NCBI RefSeq assembly: GCF_016808095.1
Contig: NC_068976.1
Span: 34,590,371-34,654,370 of the forward strand
Source: Vigna angularis
Lineage: Eukaryota; Streptophyta; Magnoliopsida; Fabales; Fabaceae
Reading direction: 5' to 3'
Length of the DNA: 64,000 nt
Of the stretch, positions 42,842 to 52,699 are shown piece by piece (the first letter of the stretch is position 1; the number at the start of each line of letters is the position of its first letter). The position numbers and the translations under genes were made by a program. The notes under the pieces were generated by a model. The model worked only from the letters and a program-made list of their open reading frames with translations, made no database searches and was not told the DNA's origin.

Positions 42842-43826
42842 ATGGAAAAGATTGAGTTGATTAAGGATATTCGTCCTGCTCCTACACGCCTAGTCATGGA
42901 TAATCCTAGAAAGACTTGGAATCTTGACGTTGCAACAAGTTTCAACGAGTCAGAGGCTTACCTATATTGGAAACAAGCAATTTTCGCTAGTACAGACGCA
43001 TCTAACCAACATCATGTATCGTCTAGGCAGATCTTGTATGATAAATGTAGTGAAGGCATCACCTGTCTTAGCATATGCATAGTTGAACCATGTAGAACTC
43101 ATCATTTTGATGATTAATGCTTCCTTCTTGGTAGATGACAATGTCATTAGACAACACCTTGTTCAGGAGTTACCTCAAGGGACACTTGTGCCTCAACCAA
43201 TGCATTCAACAGTTATGTTTCTCATGATGAAGTTATGTGCCGTTTTGCTAAGCACTTGTTTACAACTTCTGTGATGACCGCTCTAGACGAAGAACTTTCC
43301 CAAGATTCTTATCTTCAACCTCCTTAACTTCCTACCATTCCTAGAGAACCCTTTGTAGAAGAAGCTTCTTCCTCCCCACCTCCACGTACACCTAGCCCAA
43401 CCATTGAAGATGTTGACCTCGTCATCTACACTCCTAGCCCTCTACATAAAACCACAATCTTCCAACCTGATCTAAAACCTCACCGAATCATCTCTCAACC
43501 ACAACCCTTAGTCACCATTCCAGCCACCAGCTCCCTAAACCTATCTCCTTTACCAACTAACCCACAATTTAATTTCATCTTAAACCATGTTCATCACTTG
43601 ATTGTTGACAACAATTCGCGTCAAGAAGCTAGGATTGTTACAATGTTCCAAGCAAATAAATAGGAATAACAAGCCAACTTCCAAACCTTTGTAAACACCC
43701 TCAACAATGTCATCGTCCAAATCTTTCCCAAACCAGACCAACCACCACCACCACCAACCACCCTCCGGGCTATAAATGTCTCTCCTCTCACTCCCTTACA
43801 TTTATCAAATAAGGGGTAGAAGAATA
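42842..43826 (+). pseudogene. Unrecognised broken coding remnant, Pro-rich C-terminus
   Basis: Open segments on the plus strand (MEKIELIKDIRPAPTRLVMD; DEVMCRFAKHLFTTSVMTAL; a Pro/Ser-rich stretch 43330-43600) are separated by stops and shifts but share one direction. It may be a gag-like protein of an old retroelement. The TRIM element is inserted at its 3' end. Confidence 0.3.
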
Positions 43827-44018
43827 TGTTGGGTACAAACAAAATCCCACATCGGATAAAATAAGAGCTGGACATGAGTTTATTATATACACATAAGATA
43901 CCTCCATCTATAAGAGGCCTTTTGGAGTGGTGCCAAAAGCAAATCCGTAAGGGCTTGGCCTAAAGCAGACAATATCTTACCAGTGTGGAGATTTATGTGT
44001 GTGTTGAACCTCCCTACA
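43827..44018 (+). repeat. 5' terminal repeat of the TRIM
   Basis: 192 bp, TG to CA; contains the TCCCACATCGG motif common to plant TRIM ends. Confidence 0.92.
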
Positions 44019-44203
44019 AATGGTATCAAAGTCCATGGTTCAGGTCTGGTGACCGGGCTCAATCGAGTACGTCCCTCCATGTTCAAGTGAAGCACTGACA
44101 GGTGGCCGGTAGATAGCCACATGTTTCATGAGAGGTGGAGAGCAAGAGATGCTTAGTGTTTGACCATGGATCGTGAAAGATAATCCTTTGTTTGAGGGGA
44201 GGA

Positions 44204-44400
44204 TGTTGGGTACAAACAAAGTCCCACATCGGATAAAATAAGAGCTTGACATGAGTTTATATACACATAAGATACATCCATTGGTAAGAGGCCTTTTGGA
44301 GTGGTACCAAAAGCAAATCCTTGAGGACTTGGCCTAAAGCGGACAATATCTTACCAATGTGGAGATCTATGTGTATGTGTGTGTGTTGTCCCTCCCTACA
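44204..44400 (+). repeat. 3' terminal repeat of the TRIM
   Basis: 197 bp; differs from the 5' copy by scattered substitutions and a few indels (TG-repeat length near the end), so the insertion is not very recent. Confidence 0.92.
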
Positions 44401-44519
44401 GAATATGTGGTAAACGATGACTTTAAGAGGACTCTGCATGCACTTTACATTAGGAACTTATTCTCTCCAATTCTTTTATAATTAATTATTTTGAAAACTA
44501 CTCTTAATTCATTTAATGG

Positions 44520-44520
<1 letters not shown>

Positions 44521-44559
<39 letters not shown>
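44521..44559. repeat. (TA)n microsatellite
   Basis: About 39 bases of alternating T and A. Confidence 0.95.
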
Positions 44560-44561
<2 letters not shown>

Positions 44562-44597
44562 CATATATTTTCTTTGACAATTCATTTACATTCATCT

Positions 44598-44813
44598 AAA
44601 CATAATGATATTAACTTATGGAAGTCATAAATCATTCATAGCATACATGTTTGATAAGCATTAATGCTTTCATGCCATAACATATCATATTACTCTAATT
44701 TTGATAAACATAATGATATTAACTTATGGAAGTCATAAATCATTCATAGCATACGTGTTTGATAAGCATTAATGCTTTCATGCCATAACATATCATATTA
44801 CTCTAATTTTGAT
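44598..44813. repeat. 108-bp tandem duplication
   Basis: Two adjacent copies starting AAACATAATGATATTAAC at 44598 and 44706; one difference noticed (CATACATG against CATACGTG), implying a recent duplication. Confidence 0.92.
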
Positions 44814-45235
44814 ACACTATTGATTGCTTTGAAATGTTATTGATTGAATGGTTGAATGGTTGAGTGCTATGATGTAAACAATAATAGATTATTAGATTTA
44901 GGGGGAGAAGAAATAGGTTATTACATTTAGGGAGAGTAAATGTTTATTTGTTAAAACATAAACTATCTCCTTGATCTTACAAACTATTTCTGCTCTAATA
45001 CACATATGAATATTTATGATTGAAAAAATTATACTCTGATACATTTATGTCTTACTCTAATACAAATAGGTTTTTGTTCATGCTCTAATACTAAATGACA
45101 TTTACTATGATAATGTTAAATGATTTACTGTGATATTGAAAAAGAAAAATTAATGTTATCTTTGGTTACTTAAATTTCATTTGCTCTCATACTTGAAAGA
45201 AAAATTGACGTTTGGTTGTTTATATTTATTTTCTT

Positions 45236-46474
45236 GGCTTAATACCTCTTTTGGTCCCTCGAAAAGGAGGGAATGTTCAAGTGCGTCCTACGTTTTTTAA
45301 AAAGTTAAATGTGGTCCCAACTTTTGAAAAAGTGTGCAATTAAATCCTTTTTGGTCACATCGTTAATTTTTTAACGGTGCAACTGACAACATGGACTGAA
45401 CAGTACTACGTGTCTATTTTATATGAATGTGTGGCTTTCTGAGGTTAAATCACCTGTAAAATTTAAATTAAAAAAAAGACTATTTTGAGGGGTAGGGGCT
45501 GTTTGCTCCGTATTGAAGAAGATGCAGATGTTGATGGAAGACTGGCGATGAAGGATTTACTTGCAGGTTCGAAGAGTTCGCGACGGGTGACTTTCATCAT
45601 ACCCATTTAGGTTCAACTTCACGCCCCATCCTACCCATCCTACACAATGCATCAAGTTCATTCTCAACCCCTTTCAATACCAATAGATACCCAACATCAA
45701 GATACCAACTCGTGATCTTCATCTAATCTCAAGATTTTCTTTCATCTGCACAAGAAAAACGGATCAAAGCACAAACAAATCCCTCAAATTCAGTACATTC
45801 AACCCAAGAATACATCCCCAATCTCCCAATTTCCACTTAGTCGACAAACTCTAAACTAGACATCCCAACCCCCATCCACATCTTGTCTCCACCGCAACCG
45901 TGAAGCTCCCACCATCGTCGCTCACCACCAAGCTTACCGTCACCAGCACACTGTTGTAAGTCGCGTGACCGCGACCCCAAACCCTTGCGCCATGACCATG
46001 ACTGCGACCCCAAAACCCAAACCACCACCAAGCTTACCATCGCCGGAGACATGGTGTCTCCGCCCTGCTTCTCGTTCTTCTCGGGAGGCCAAACGGCCAA
46101 CACCTTAACTCGCGGCTGGTCACCTTGCCACCTCCTGAAGGCCTCCCTTCTCTTGCTCATTCCCACGGAGGAAACCCTAAGAGGGGTTTAGGCTTGGCCC
46201 ATCTTCAACGCAAGCAAGCAACTCTATTCTCTGTCAAAATATTTTTTTTTAAAATTTAAATTTTACACTCACTTCCACGTAATGACATAAACTAGACACA
46301 TAATTATGTTTGGTCCACGCTGTCAGCTGTACCGTTAAAAAATTAACATCGTGACCAAAAAGGATTTAATTGCACACTTTTTTCACAAGTTGGGACCACA
46401 TTTAACTTTTTAAAAAACGTAGGATACACTTGAACATTCCCCGTCTTTCGAGGGACCAAAAGAGGTATTAAGCC
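45236..46474. mobile_element. Mutator-like element with GC-rich core (Pack-MULE type)
   Basis: Long terminal inverted repeats of roughly 160 bp, starting GGCTTAATACCTCTTTTGG at 45236 and matched inversely at 46474, are flanked by a perfect 9-bp TSD, TATTTTCTT (45227-45235 and 46475-46483), the Mutator signature. The 1239-bp element has no transposase. Its core (45840-46200) is much richer in G and C than the surroundings and contains open frames on both strands; which strand, if any, came from a host gene cannot be told by eye. Confidence 0.92.
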
Positions 46475-46489
46475 TATTTTCTTTTATAC

Positions 46490-47710
46490 ATTTCCGCTTT
46501 ATTATACATCCCGCTCTGATACAAGATTTGATATACAAACACCCTCTAAAAACCTTAAAAGAAAGTTTGATATCTTTGAAAAATTTATGAACGCTTTTAT
46601 ACATTTACAAAATATGTTTATGCTCTAATATATATGTTCTAAAAGTCTTTTCAAAATTATTTCGTTTAACATGTATATTTGTTAAACATAAAAAAGGAAG
46701 ACATTATTAAAACAAGATCGTCTAGAGACTAGACAATCTAACAACTCAAGTTTTGAAGTTTAACAAAAGTATTAAACGAAATATTACTCTATATAAAAAA
46801 TTTTCTGTGTAATGTGTGGAGAGGGTTATACGATATTCAAGAGCTTGTTGTGAGGGTGAAAAATAGGTAAGTTTGGATGGATTTTATGTATGATGGATTT
46901 AGAATAGATATAGGAGAGAGATTATCATAAACTAATATCGTCTGATAAGTATATTACTTGATAGGTCTTCCATAAACTAATTAACACTTAACATGAAAGA
47001 ACGAACGAGAATATCTTCTAATCATATTCCTAAAAGGTTAAGTACCTAGGAGTTATCTAGATTCAAATTAAAAAGGTTTTTGTGTATAAGTAGTACTAGG
47101 ACTGGGAAAAAATAACCTATCTATACTAAATTATAGTTAATTATACTATATTATATTTAAAAGAAACTAATCCTTTTTTACTAAAACTAAATATACTATT
47201 TTCTACTTTAGTTTTGGAAAACTGAACTTATCATACTTTCAGTTCAGTCCCTTGTTATTCCTAAAACTTGAACCACATAAACGTTCAAGTTTTTTAACTA
47301 TAAAATATGAACACTTAATACTTTTTTCCCATTATCTATAAGTATGTGTTCAAGGTTATTATTATCTGTATAAATTAAAAATTGTATTATGTATATAAAT
47401 ATATAAAGAGATATAACATTTTATTGTACATATTTTACATATTTTATTTAATCCCTATAATTATATTCTTTTAATTATTTTTTTCTGTTTTACTTTCTTA
47501 ATAGTCATTGGTTCCAAATCATTTAGGTTTTTAACATGAAAATATAAATGGTTCAATATTGATTATTTAATTATTATCTATTATTTATTATTTAATCTCA
47601 TAATTATTATTTTTATTTTATTAACAAATAAAAATTGACATGAAATTATTCTTGACCATAAATATTTTGAATATCTTGTATTATATGGTATCATAAATAA
47701 AACTAAAAAA
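46490..47710. other. AT-rich intergenic stretch
   Basis: No coding frame, RNA gene or repeat I can support. Confidence 0.4.
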
Positions 47711-47711
47711 G

Positions 47712-47888
47712 TTATATATATATATATATATATTCTTTCAAATTATTTAAAAAATTAGTTTTATGGTTAAACTAATCTATATATCTAATTTGTAAAAAGA
47801 AAATGAAAGGTTGTGAGACAAATATAATTTAAAGTAAAAGGTTAAATATATTTTATATTTAGTAAGAATAATTTATCATTAAACTAAA
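47712..47888. repeat. Left copy of a duplicated flank of the LTR element
   Basis: From a TA run to AACTAAATATATT this matches 52010-52194, on the other side of the LTR element, in direct orientation with few differences. It is joined to the 5' LTR at a short ATT microhomology where the first 40 or so bases of that LTR are missing. Confidence 0.88.
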
Positions 47889-48381
47889 TATATTAACCGT
47901 TCGGTCAGCACCAAATTTAAAATATCTAGTTAAAGATATTGGATATGTTGTTTATGAGAAACCGACCGAATTTTAAGGTAAGTCTGTTTCTATTTTATTG
48001 GGCCTGTATCATATTAGATCCATGAGACAACTTATAAATACAAGGTCAGGGCCAACAACCAAGTATGCTCAATTCACACTCCAAAACGTTCCATTCACAT
48101 TCTACTCACACTCTACTTTGTTCATAATACTCAATTACCATAATATTCATTTGTGAGCAACAGCTCCTTGAACAGACGCCTAAATTGAACGTCGGAGTGC
48201 CTTTGCAGGTACCTCCTCCCCTCTCTGCTGGTGAAGGAGAACGAACGATGCAAATCGAAGAAGCACAAGCGATCGATCAAAGGACGAGCGTGCGGTCTAT
48301 ATTGCAGGAGAGCGAGCGGCAAAGTCATCCAGGAACAATAAAGTCACGTGTCTCGGTCCCACAAAAATCTTCACCGAAACA
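47889..48381 (+). repeat. 5' LTR of the non-autonomous element (outer end lost)
   Basis: Matches the 3' LTR from ATTAACCGTTCGGTC to the terminal CCGAAACA; the first 40 or so bases (TGTATCAG onward) are absent. A TATA-like CTTATAAATAC is at 48030-48040. The open frame at 48185-48505 starts in this LTR and is not a gene. Confidence 0.88.
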
Positions 48382-48384
48382 TTT

Positions 48385-48402
48385 TGGCGCCCACCATGGG
48401 GC
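48385..48402 (+). other. Primer-binding site
   Basis: TGGCGCCCACCATGGGGC three bases inside the 5' LTR; a TGGCGCCCACC-type primer site is common in plant gypsy elements. Confidence 0.75.
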
Positions 48403-48629
48403 CGGGGGGCATCCTATTGAAACCGCAAGGAACCAGACAAGGATGCAGTCTCACCATCAACGTCAACAAGCTTCTACGGCTTTACAGATAATTATTTTGA
48501 TATAGATTCATTTTATTATTTAATTTACATGGTTTAATTTAAATATCTTAATTCTATATTATAATATTCAAGATTTATTAAGGGTCCAATGATGTACTCA
48601 CTACTTAGCCAAATTTGGCATCAAGTGTT

Positions 48630-49250
48630 CAACCATATCATAGGAATTCGGCAATTCGGCCTTGCAAGTATTAGGTCGTTCGGCCTCACTGAAATTCGAC
48701 CGTTCGGCCTCATAGGAATTCGGCCATTCGGCCTCACAGGTATTCGGCCCTTCGGTCTCAACTATTAGGCCATTCGGCCTCACAGGTATTTGGTCGTTCG
48801 GCCTCACAAGAATTCAGCCATTCGGCCTCACAGGTATTCGACCCTTCGGCCTCAACTATTAGGCCATTCGGCCTCGCAGGTATTAGGTCGTTCAGCCTCA
48901 CTGAAATTCAACCGTTCGACCTCACAAGAATTCGACCATTCGACCATTCGACCTCACAAGAATTCGGCCATTCGTCCTCACAGGTATTCGGCCCTTCGGC
49001 CTCAACTATTAGGTCATTTGGCCTCACAGGTATTTAGTCGTTCGGCCTCACAAGAATTCAGCCATTCAGCCTCACAGGTATTCAGCCCTTCGGCCTCAAC
49101 TATTAGGCCATTCGGCCTAACAAGTATTTGGTCGTTCAGCCTCACAGGAATTCGGTCATTCTGCCTCACAGGTATTTGGCCCTTCGGCCTTAATTATTAG
49201 GTCATTCGACCTCACAGGTACTCGGCCGATCGGCCTTATAGGACCGTCCA
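48630..49250. repeat. Tandem array built on TTCGGCCTCA
   Basis: Some 20 imperfect units of about 27-30 bp such as ATTCGGCCATTCGGCCTCACAG, arranged in higher-order blocks of roughly 90-180 bp (for example CAACTATTAGGCCATTCGG recurs). Open frames here come from the repeat. Confidence 0.9.
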
Positions 49251-49299
49251 CAAAACTCAGGGAATGTTCCAAACCGAACTCCTATGTTCAAAACCGAAC

Positions 49300-49668
49300 G
49301 GCAAAGACAGTCCCCCATGGACTATAAATCAAAGACAGTCCCCCATGGACTATAAACCGAGCGACAAAGACAGTCCCCCATGGACTATAAATCAAAGACA
49401 GTCCCCATGGACTATAAATCAAAGACAGTCCCCATGGACTATAAATCAAAGACAGTCCCGATGGACTATAAATCAAAGACAGTCCCCATGGACTATAAAT
49501 CAAAGACAGTCCCCCATGGACTATAAATCAAAGAAAGTCTCCCATGGACTATAAATCAAAGACAGTCCCCCATGGACTATAAATCAAAGAAAGTCCCCCA
49601 TGAACTATAAATCAAAGACAGTCCCCCATGGACTATAAATCAAAGACAGTCTCCCATGGACTATAAAT
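49300..49668. repeat. Tandem array built on GACAGTCCCCCATGGACTATAAATCAAA
   Basis: About 13 units of 27-28 bp with small variants (CCGAGCG replacing the end of one unit). It continues beyond the nested insertion at 51166-51320, so the insertion split one array. Confidence 0.92.
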
Positions 49669-51165
49669 AGACCCGTCAATTTGGCCTCCTTTACATGGTT
49701 TGGCCCTAACCCACGTGGGTTGGGGCCAGAAAAATCCACAGGGCCAAAAAGCCCCTCGTAGAAAAAGCCCATAAGGCAAAAATATCTTCAAAAGCCTTGT
49801 GGGTCAAGGCCAACCCATGGGCTCTTTTTAGAAAAAATATTCATTTTGCCTACAATAAAAAATATAATTAACTCCTAATTTGTTACAAAAATATTTACTA
49901 TAGAAAATAAATTGAAATTTGTATAGGAGGAGAGTTCTAGAATCAAGAAGCAAAAGCAAAATGACAATATTTATTGAGTTAGATTCTCTAAGTATATAAT
50001 TAAAGGATCATTTTATAAATTTGAAATTTAAATATTTAATTTTGCTTCTTTTTTAGGTTATAAGTCAGAAATTAACTTTCTATCTAAAATTATCCTAATT
50101 GAAATTTAAGAGAAGATTTTCTCTAATTGAAGCTCTTAATTTAAAAAAAATGAGGCTTCTTTATTTTCTTAGAAAGCTATTGAAAAAGAAATTAAATATA
50201 AATGATTTTCTTTTTCATTTTATACTCAACAAATCATGCTCATAACATAAATAATAAGTAAAAAGAAAAAACTCATATTTAATGTGTTAGTTAAAGAATT
50301 GAAACACTATAACATTTGTCATTCTTTAGTACTTTAGGTCTATTTAAAATTTTCATTTTTTTATAAATTTTTAAGAAATTAACTTTCTTTTTATAATATA
50401 TCTTATGATGATTTTGAGAAGAGATGATTAGAGAAAAAAACAAAACAAAACATAAGTTTAATTTACACATAAAATATTAATACTATTTTTGATCCGAAAA
50501 TTTTAGATAATAAATTTTTGAATTATTTTTAATTTTAAATAATTAAAAACAGATTAAGTGATATTTTAGAAGTCGAGGAAACAAAACAGTGATTCTTTTT
50601 AAGAACTGTAAAAGCAGTGCAAATATTAAATCAATTTAATATGTTATTATCTCTCTTTGGGGTTATTTTGATATTACAAATTATATCTAACTTTCTAATA
50701 ATTGGTGTATGCAATATAAGACATAATTGTATTAAAATTGACAACAAAATAAAGCATCTTTATAATATTTTAGTAAAATAAATTTGTAATACTATTTAGT
50801 TATATAAAATTAAGTGTGTGGTTTGCAATTGTTTTTAATTAATTTAAAAAGTGGTTATTTTGAATATTAAATATTCTATTATACTATAATTAATTAGTTT
50901 TATTTAATAATTTGAAATAAGAAATCAATTGCATGAATATAAAATTTAGTACTTTTAATAGTTACTATGAGAATGTTGAAGTTTAGTTTCCAAAATTTTT
51001 TTAGTGGGCTAAACCCACCTTATTCCTGACCCTAACCCCCTTGAGAGGAGGCTTTGGGAGTTGGGGCTTTTTTTTGGCCCCCATTTGAGGGACTTCTTAA
51101 GAGGAGGCTTTTTCAAGAATGGGTTAGGGCTAGCCCCGGGGTTATTGATAAAATTGACAATTCTA
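49669..51165. mobile_element. Nested insertion in the tandem array
   Basis: AGACCCGTCAATTT at the left and AAATTGACAATTCTA at the right are imperfect inverted ends. ACTATAAAT occurs directly outside both (49660-49668, 51166-51174), like a 9-bp TSD, though the same nine bases recur in every array unit. GGGTTAGGGC / GCCCTAACCC-type sequences lie inverted near the two ends. The AT-rich interior has no coding frame. Confidence 0.6.
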
Positions 51166-51320
51166 ACTATAAATCAAAGACAGTCCCCCATGGACTATAA
51201 ACCGAGCGGTAAAGACAGTCCCCCATGGCCAAACGGAAAATATAGTCCCCCATGGACTATAAACCGAGCGGTAAATACAGTCCCCATGGACTATAAACCG
51301 AACAGTAACGACAGTCCCTA
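51166..51320. repeat. Remainder of the split tandem array
   Basis: Units of CAGTCCCCCATGGACTATAAACCGAGCGGTAAA, more diverged than the main part of the array. Confidence 0.85.
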
Positions 51321-51471
51321 GATGAAGGCTCACTCACATGTATTCAGCCCTTCGACTTCTCAGTACAGGTGACAACATCCTACGCACAAACCATCCGACC
51401 TCTTTCAAGCTCATAAGTCCTATAGTTAATCATAGCTAAAAGTCGAACGATTAACTCGGACTTGGGGGGGA

Positions 51472-51989
51472 TGTATCAGATATAGTGTTTACCGAACGGT
51501 TACTAATTATTAACCGTTCGGTCAACACCAAATCTAAAATATCTAGTTAAAGATATTTGATATGCTGTTTATGAGAAACCGACCGAATTTTAAGGTAAGT
51601 CTGTTTCTATTTTATTGGGCCTCTATTTTATGAGACAACTTATAAATACAAGGTCAGGGCCAGCAGCCAGGTATGCTCAATTCACACTCCAAAACGTTCC
51701 ATTCACTTTCTACTCACACTCTACTGAGTTCATAATACTCAATTACCATAATATTCATTTGTGAGCAACAACTCCTTCAACAGACGCCTAACTTGAGCGT
51801 TGGAGTGCCTTTGCAGGTACCTCCTCCCCTCTCTGCTGGTGAAGGAGAACGAACGGTGCAAATCGAAGAAGCGTGAGCGATCCATCAAAGGACGAGCGTG
51901 CGGTCTGTATTGCAGGAGAGCGAGCAGTAAAGTCATCTAGGAGCAGTAAAGTCACGTGTCTCGGTCCCACAAAAATCTTCACCGAAACA
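51472..51989 (+). repeat. 3' LTR of the non-autonomous element
   Basis: 518 bp, TGTATCAG to CGAAACA, directly after the polypurine tract. Differs from the 5' LTR by scattered substitutions and a deletion of about 12 bases near 51630. Confidence 0.9.
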
Positions 51990-51991
51990 TA

Positions 51992-52036
<45 letters not shown>

Positions 52037-52194
52037 TTTCTAATTATTTAAAAAATTAGTTTTATGGTTAAACTAAATTATATATCTAATTTGTAAACAG
52101 AAAATGAAAGGTTGTGAGACAAATATAATTTAAAGTAAAAGGTTAAATATATTTTATATTTAGTAAGAATAATTTATCATTAAACTAAATATAT
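51990..52194. repeat. Right copy of the duplicated flank, with (TA)n
   Basis: A TA tract (51991-52034) followed by sequence matching 47735-47888. Beyond 52194 (TTTTGCTATGG) the similarity ends, so this copy is probably the original flank. Confidence 0.88.
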
Positions 52195-52699
52195 TTTTGC
52201 TATGGAATAAGAAAGAAAATTAGGGAAAAGAATAAAAAACATAAAGAAAAAACAAAAAGTAAATAAAATTTATTAGAATTATATGTTAATTTTAATTATT
52301 TGTTTATAGAAAGTATTATAAAGTTATTTAATTTTATTTATTTAATAGAGTTTGAAATAAATCTAAAGCATTTTCCTGAGGTTTAAGAGTAAACTTTTAA
52401 ATAAATCAAACTTCCGATAATTAGATCTATTCTTGAAATTACTGATAAATGATTTCTGTTAAATATGAATTTTTTTAATAGATAACATGCAAAAATTATA
52501 TTAAAGACAAAAACAAAGAACAATATTTAAAACCCAAAATAAAATATCTATAGTAAAGACTACGTCGAAATTTTGAACAAAAAAGCAAAAAGTCTTGTAA
52601 AACTGACCTATACATGTCAAGTTGATAGTTTTGGCTATTTGTTAATTAGTATAAGTTCAGTTTTTTTAAATGAATCGCTTACTAGGAAAAGCTCATGTA
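52195..52699. other. AT-rich intergenic stretch
   Basis: No feature I can support before the Ulp1-type gene. Confidence 0.35.

Larger units (their letters stand above)
43827..44400 (+). mobile_element. Complete TRIM retrotransposon (574 bp)
   Basis: Two direct repeats, 43827-44018 (192 bp) and 44204-44400 (197 bp), start TGTTGGGTACAAAC and end CCCTCCCTACA. Just inside the first is TGGTATCAAAG (44021-44031), a primer site for initiator tRNA-Met. Just before the second is a purine tract (TTTGAGGGGAGGA). The whole is flanked by a perfect 5-bp TSD, GAATA (43822-43826 and 44401-44405). There is no coding capacity: a terminal-repeat retrotransposon in miniature. Confidence 0.95.
47889..51989 (+). 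mobile_element. Non-autonomous LTR retrotransposon (no coding region)
   Basis: 5' LTR 47889-48381 (truncated at its outer end), primer site 48385-48402, interior of tandem arrays interrupted by another insertion (49669-51165), polypurine tract (CTTGGGGGGGA, up to 51471) and a complete 3' LTR 51472-51989. No gag or pol similarity was found; a LARD-like, probably gypsy-type, derivative that would depend on proteins from a related element. Confidence 0.85.

Noticed and set aside
45837..46191. Open frames of 109 and 68 codons in the Pack-MULE core as functional genes
   Set aside because: They overlap on opposite strands, have low-complexity Trp/Gly/Arg or Thr/Pro content and no recognisable domain.
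48185..48505. 106-codon open frame, also partly present near 51800
   Set aside because: It begins inside the LTR and crosses the primer site; the copy in the other LTR is frame-broken.
48790..49554. Repetitive open frames (Arg/Ser/Pro-rich and Trp-Thr-Ile-Asn type repeats)
   Set aside because: They are translations of the two tandem arrays inside the non-coding LTR element, with no start context or homology.
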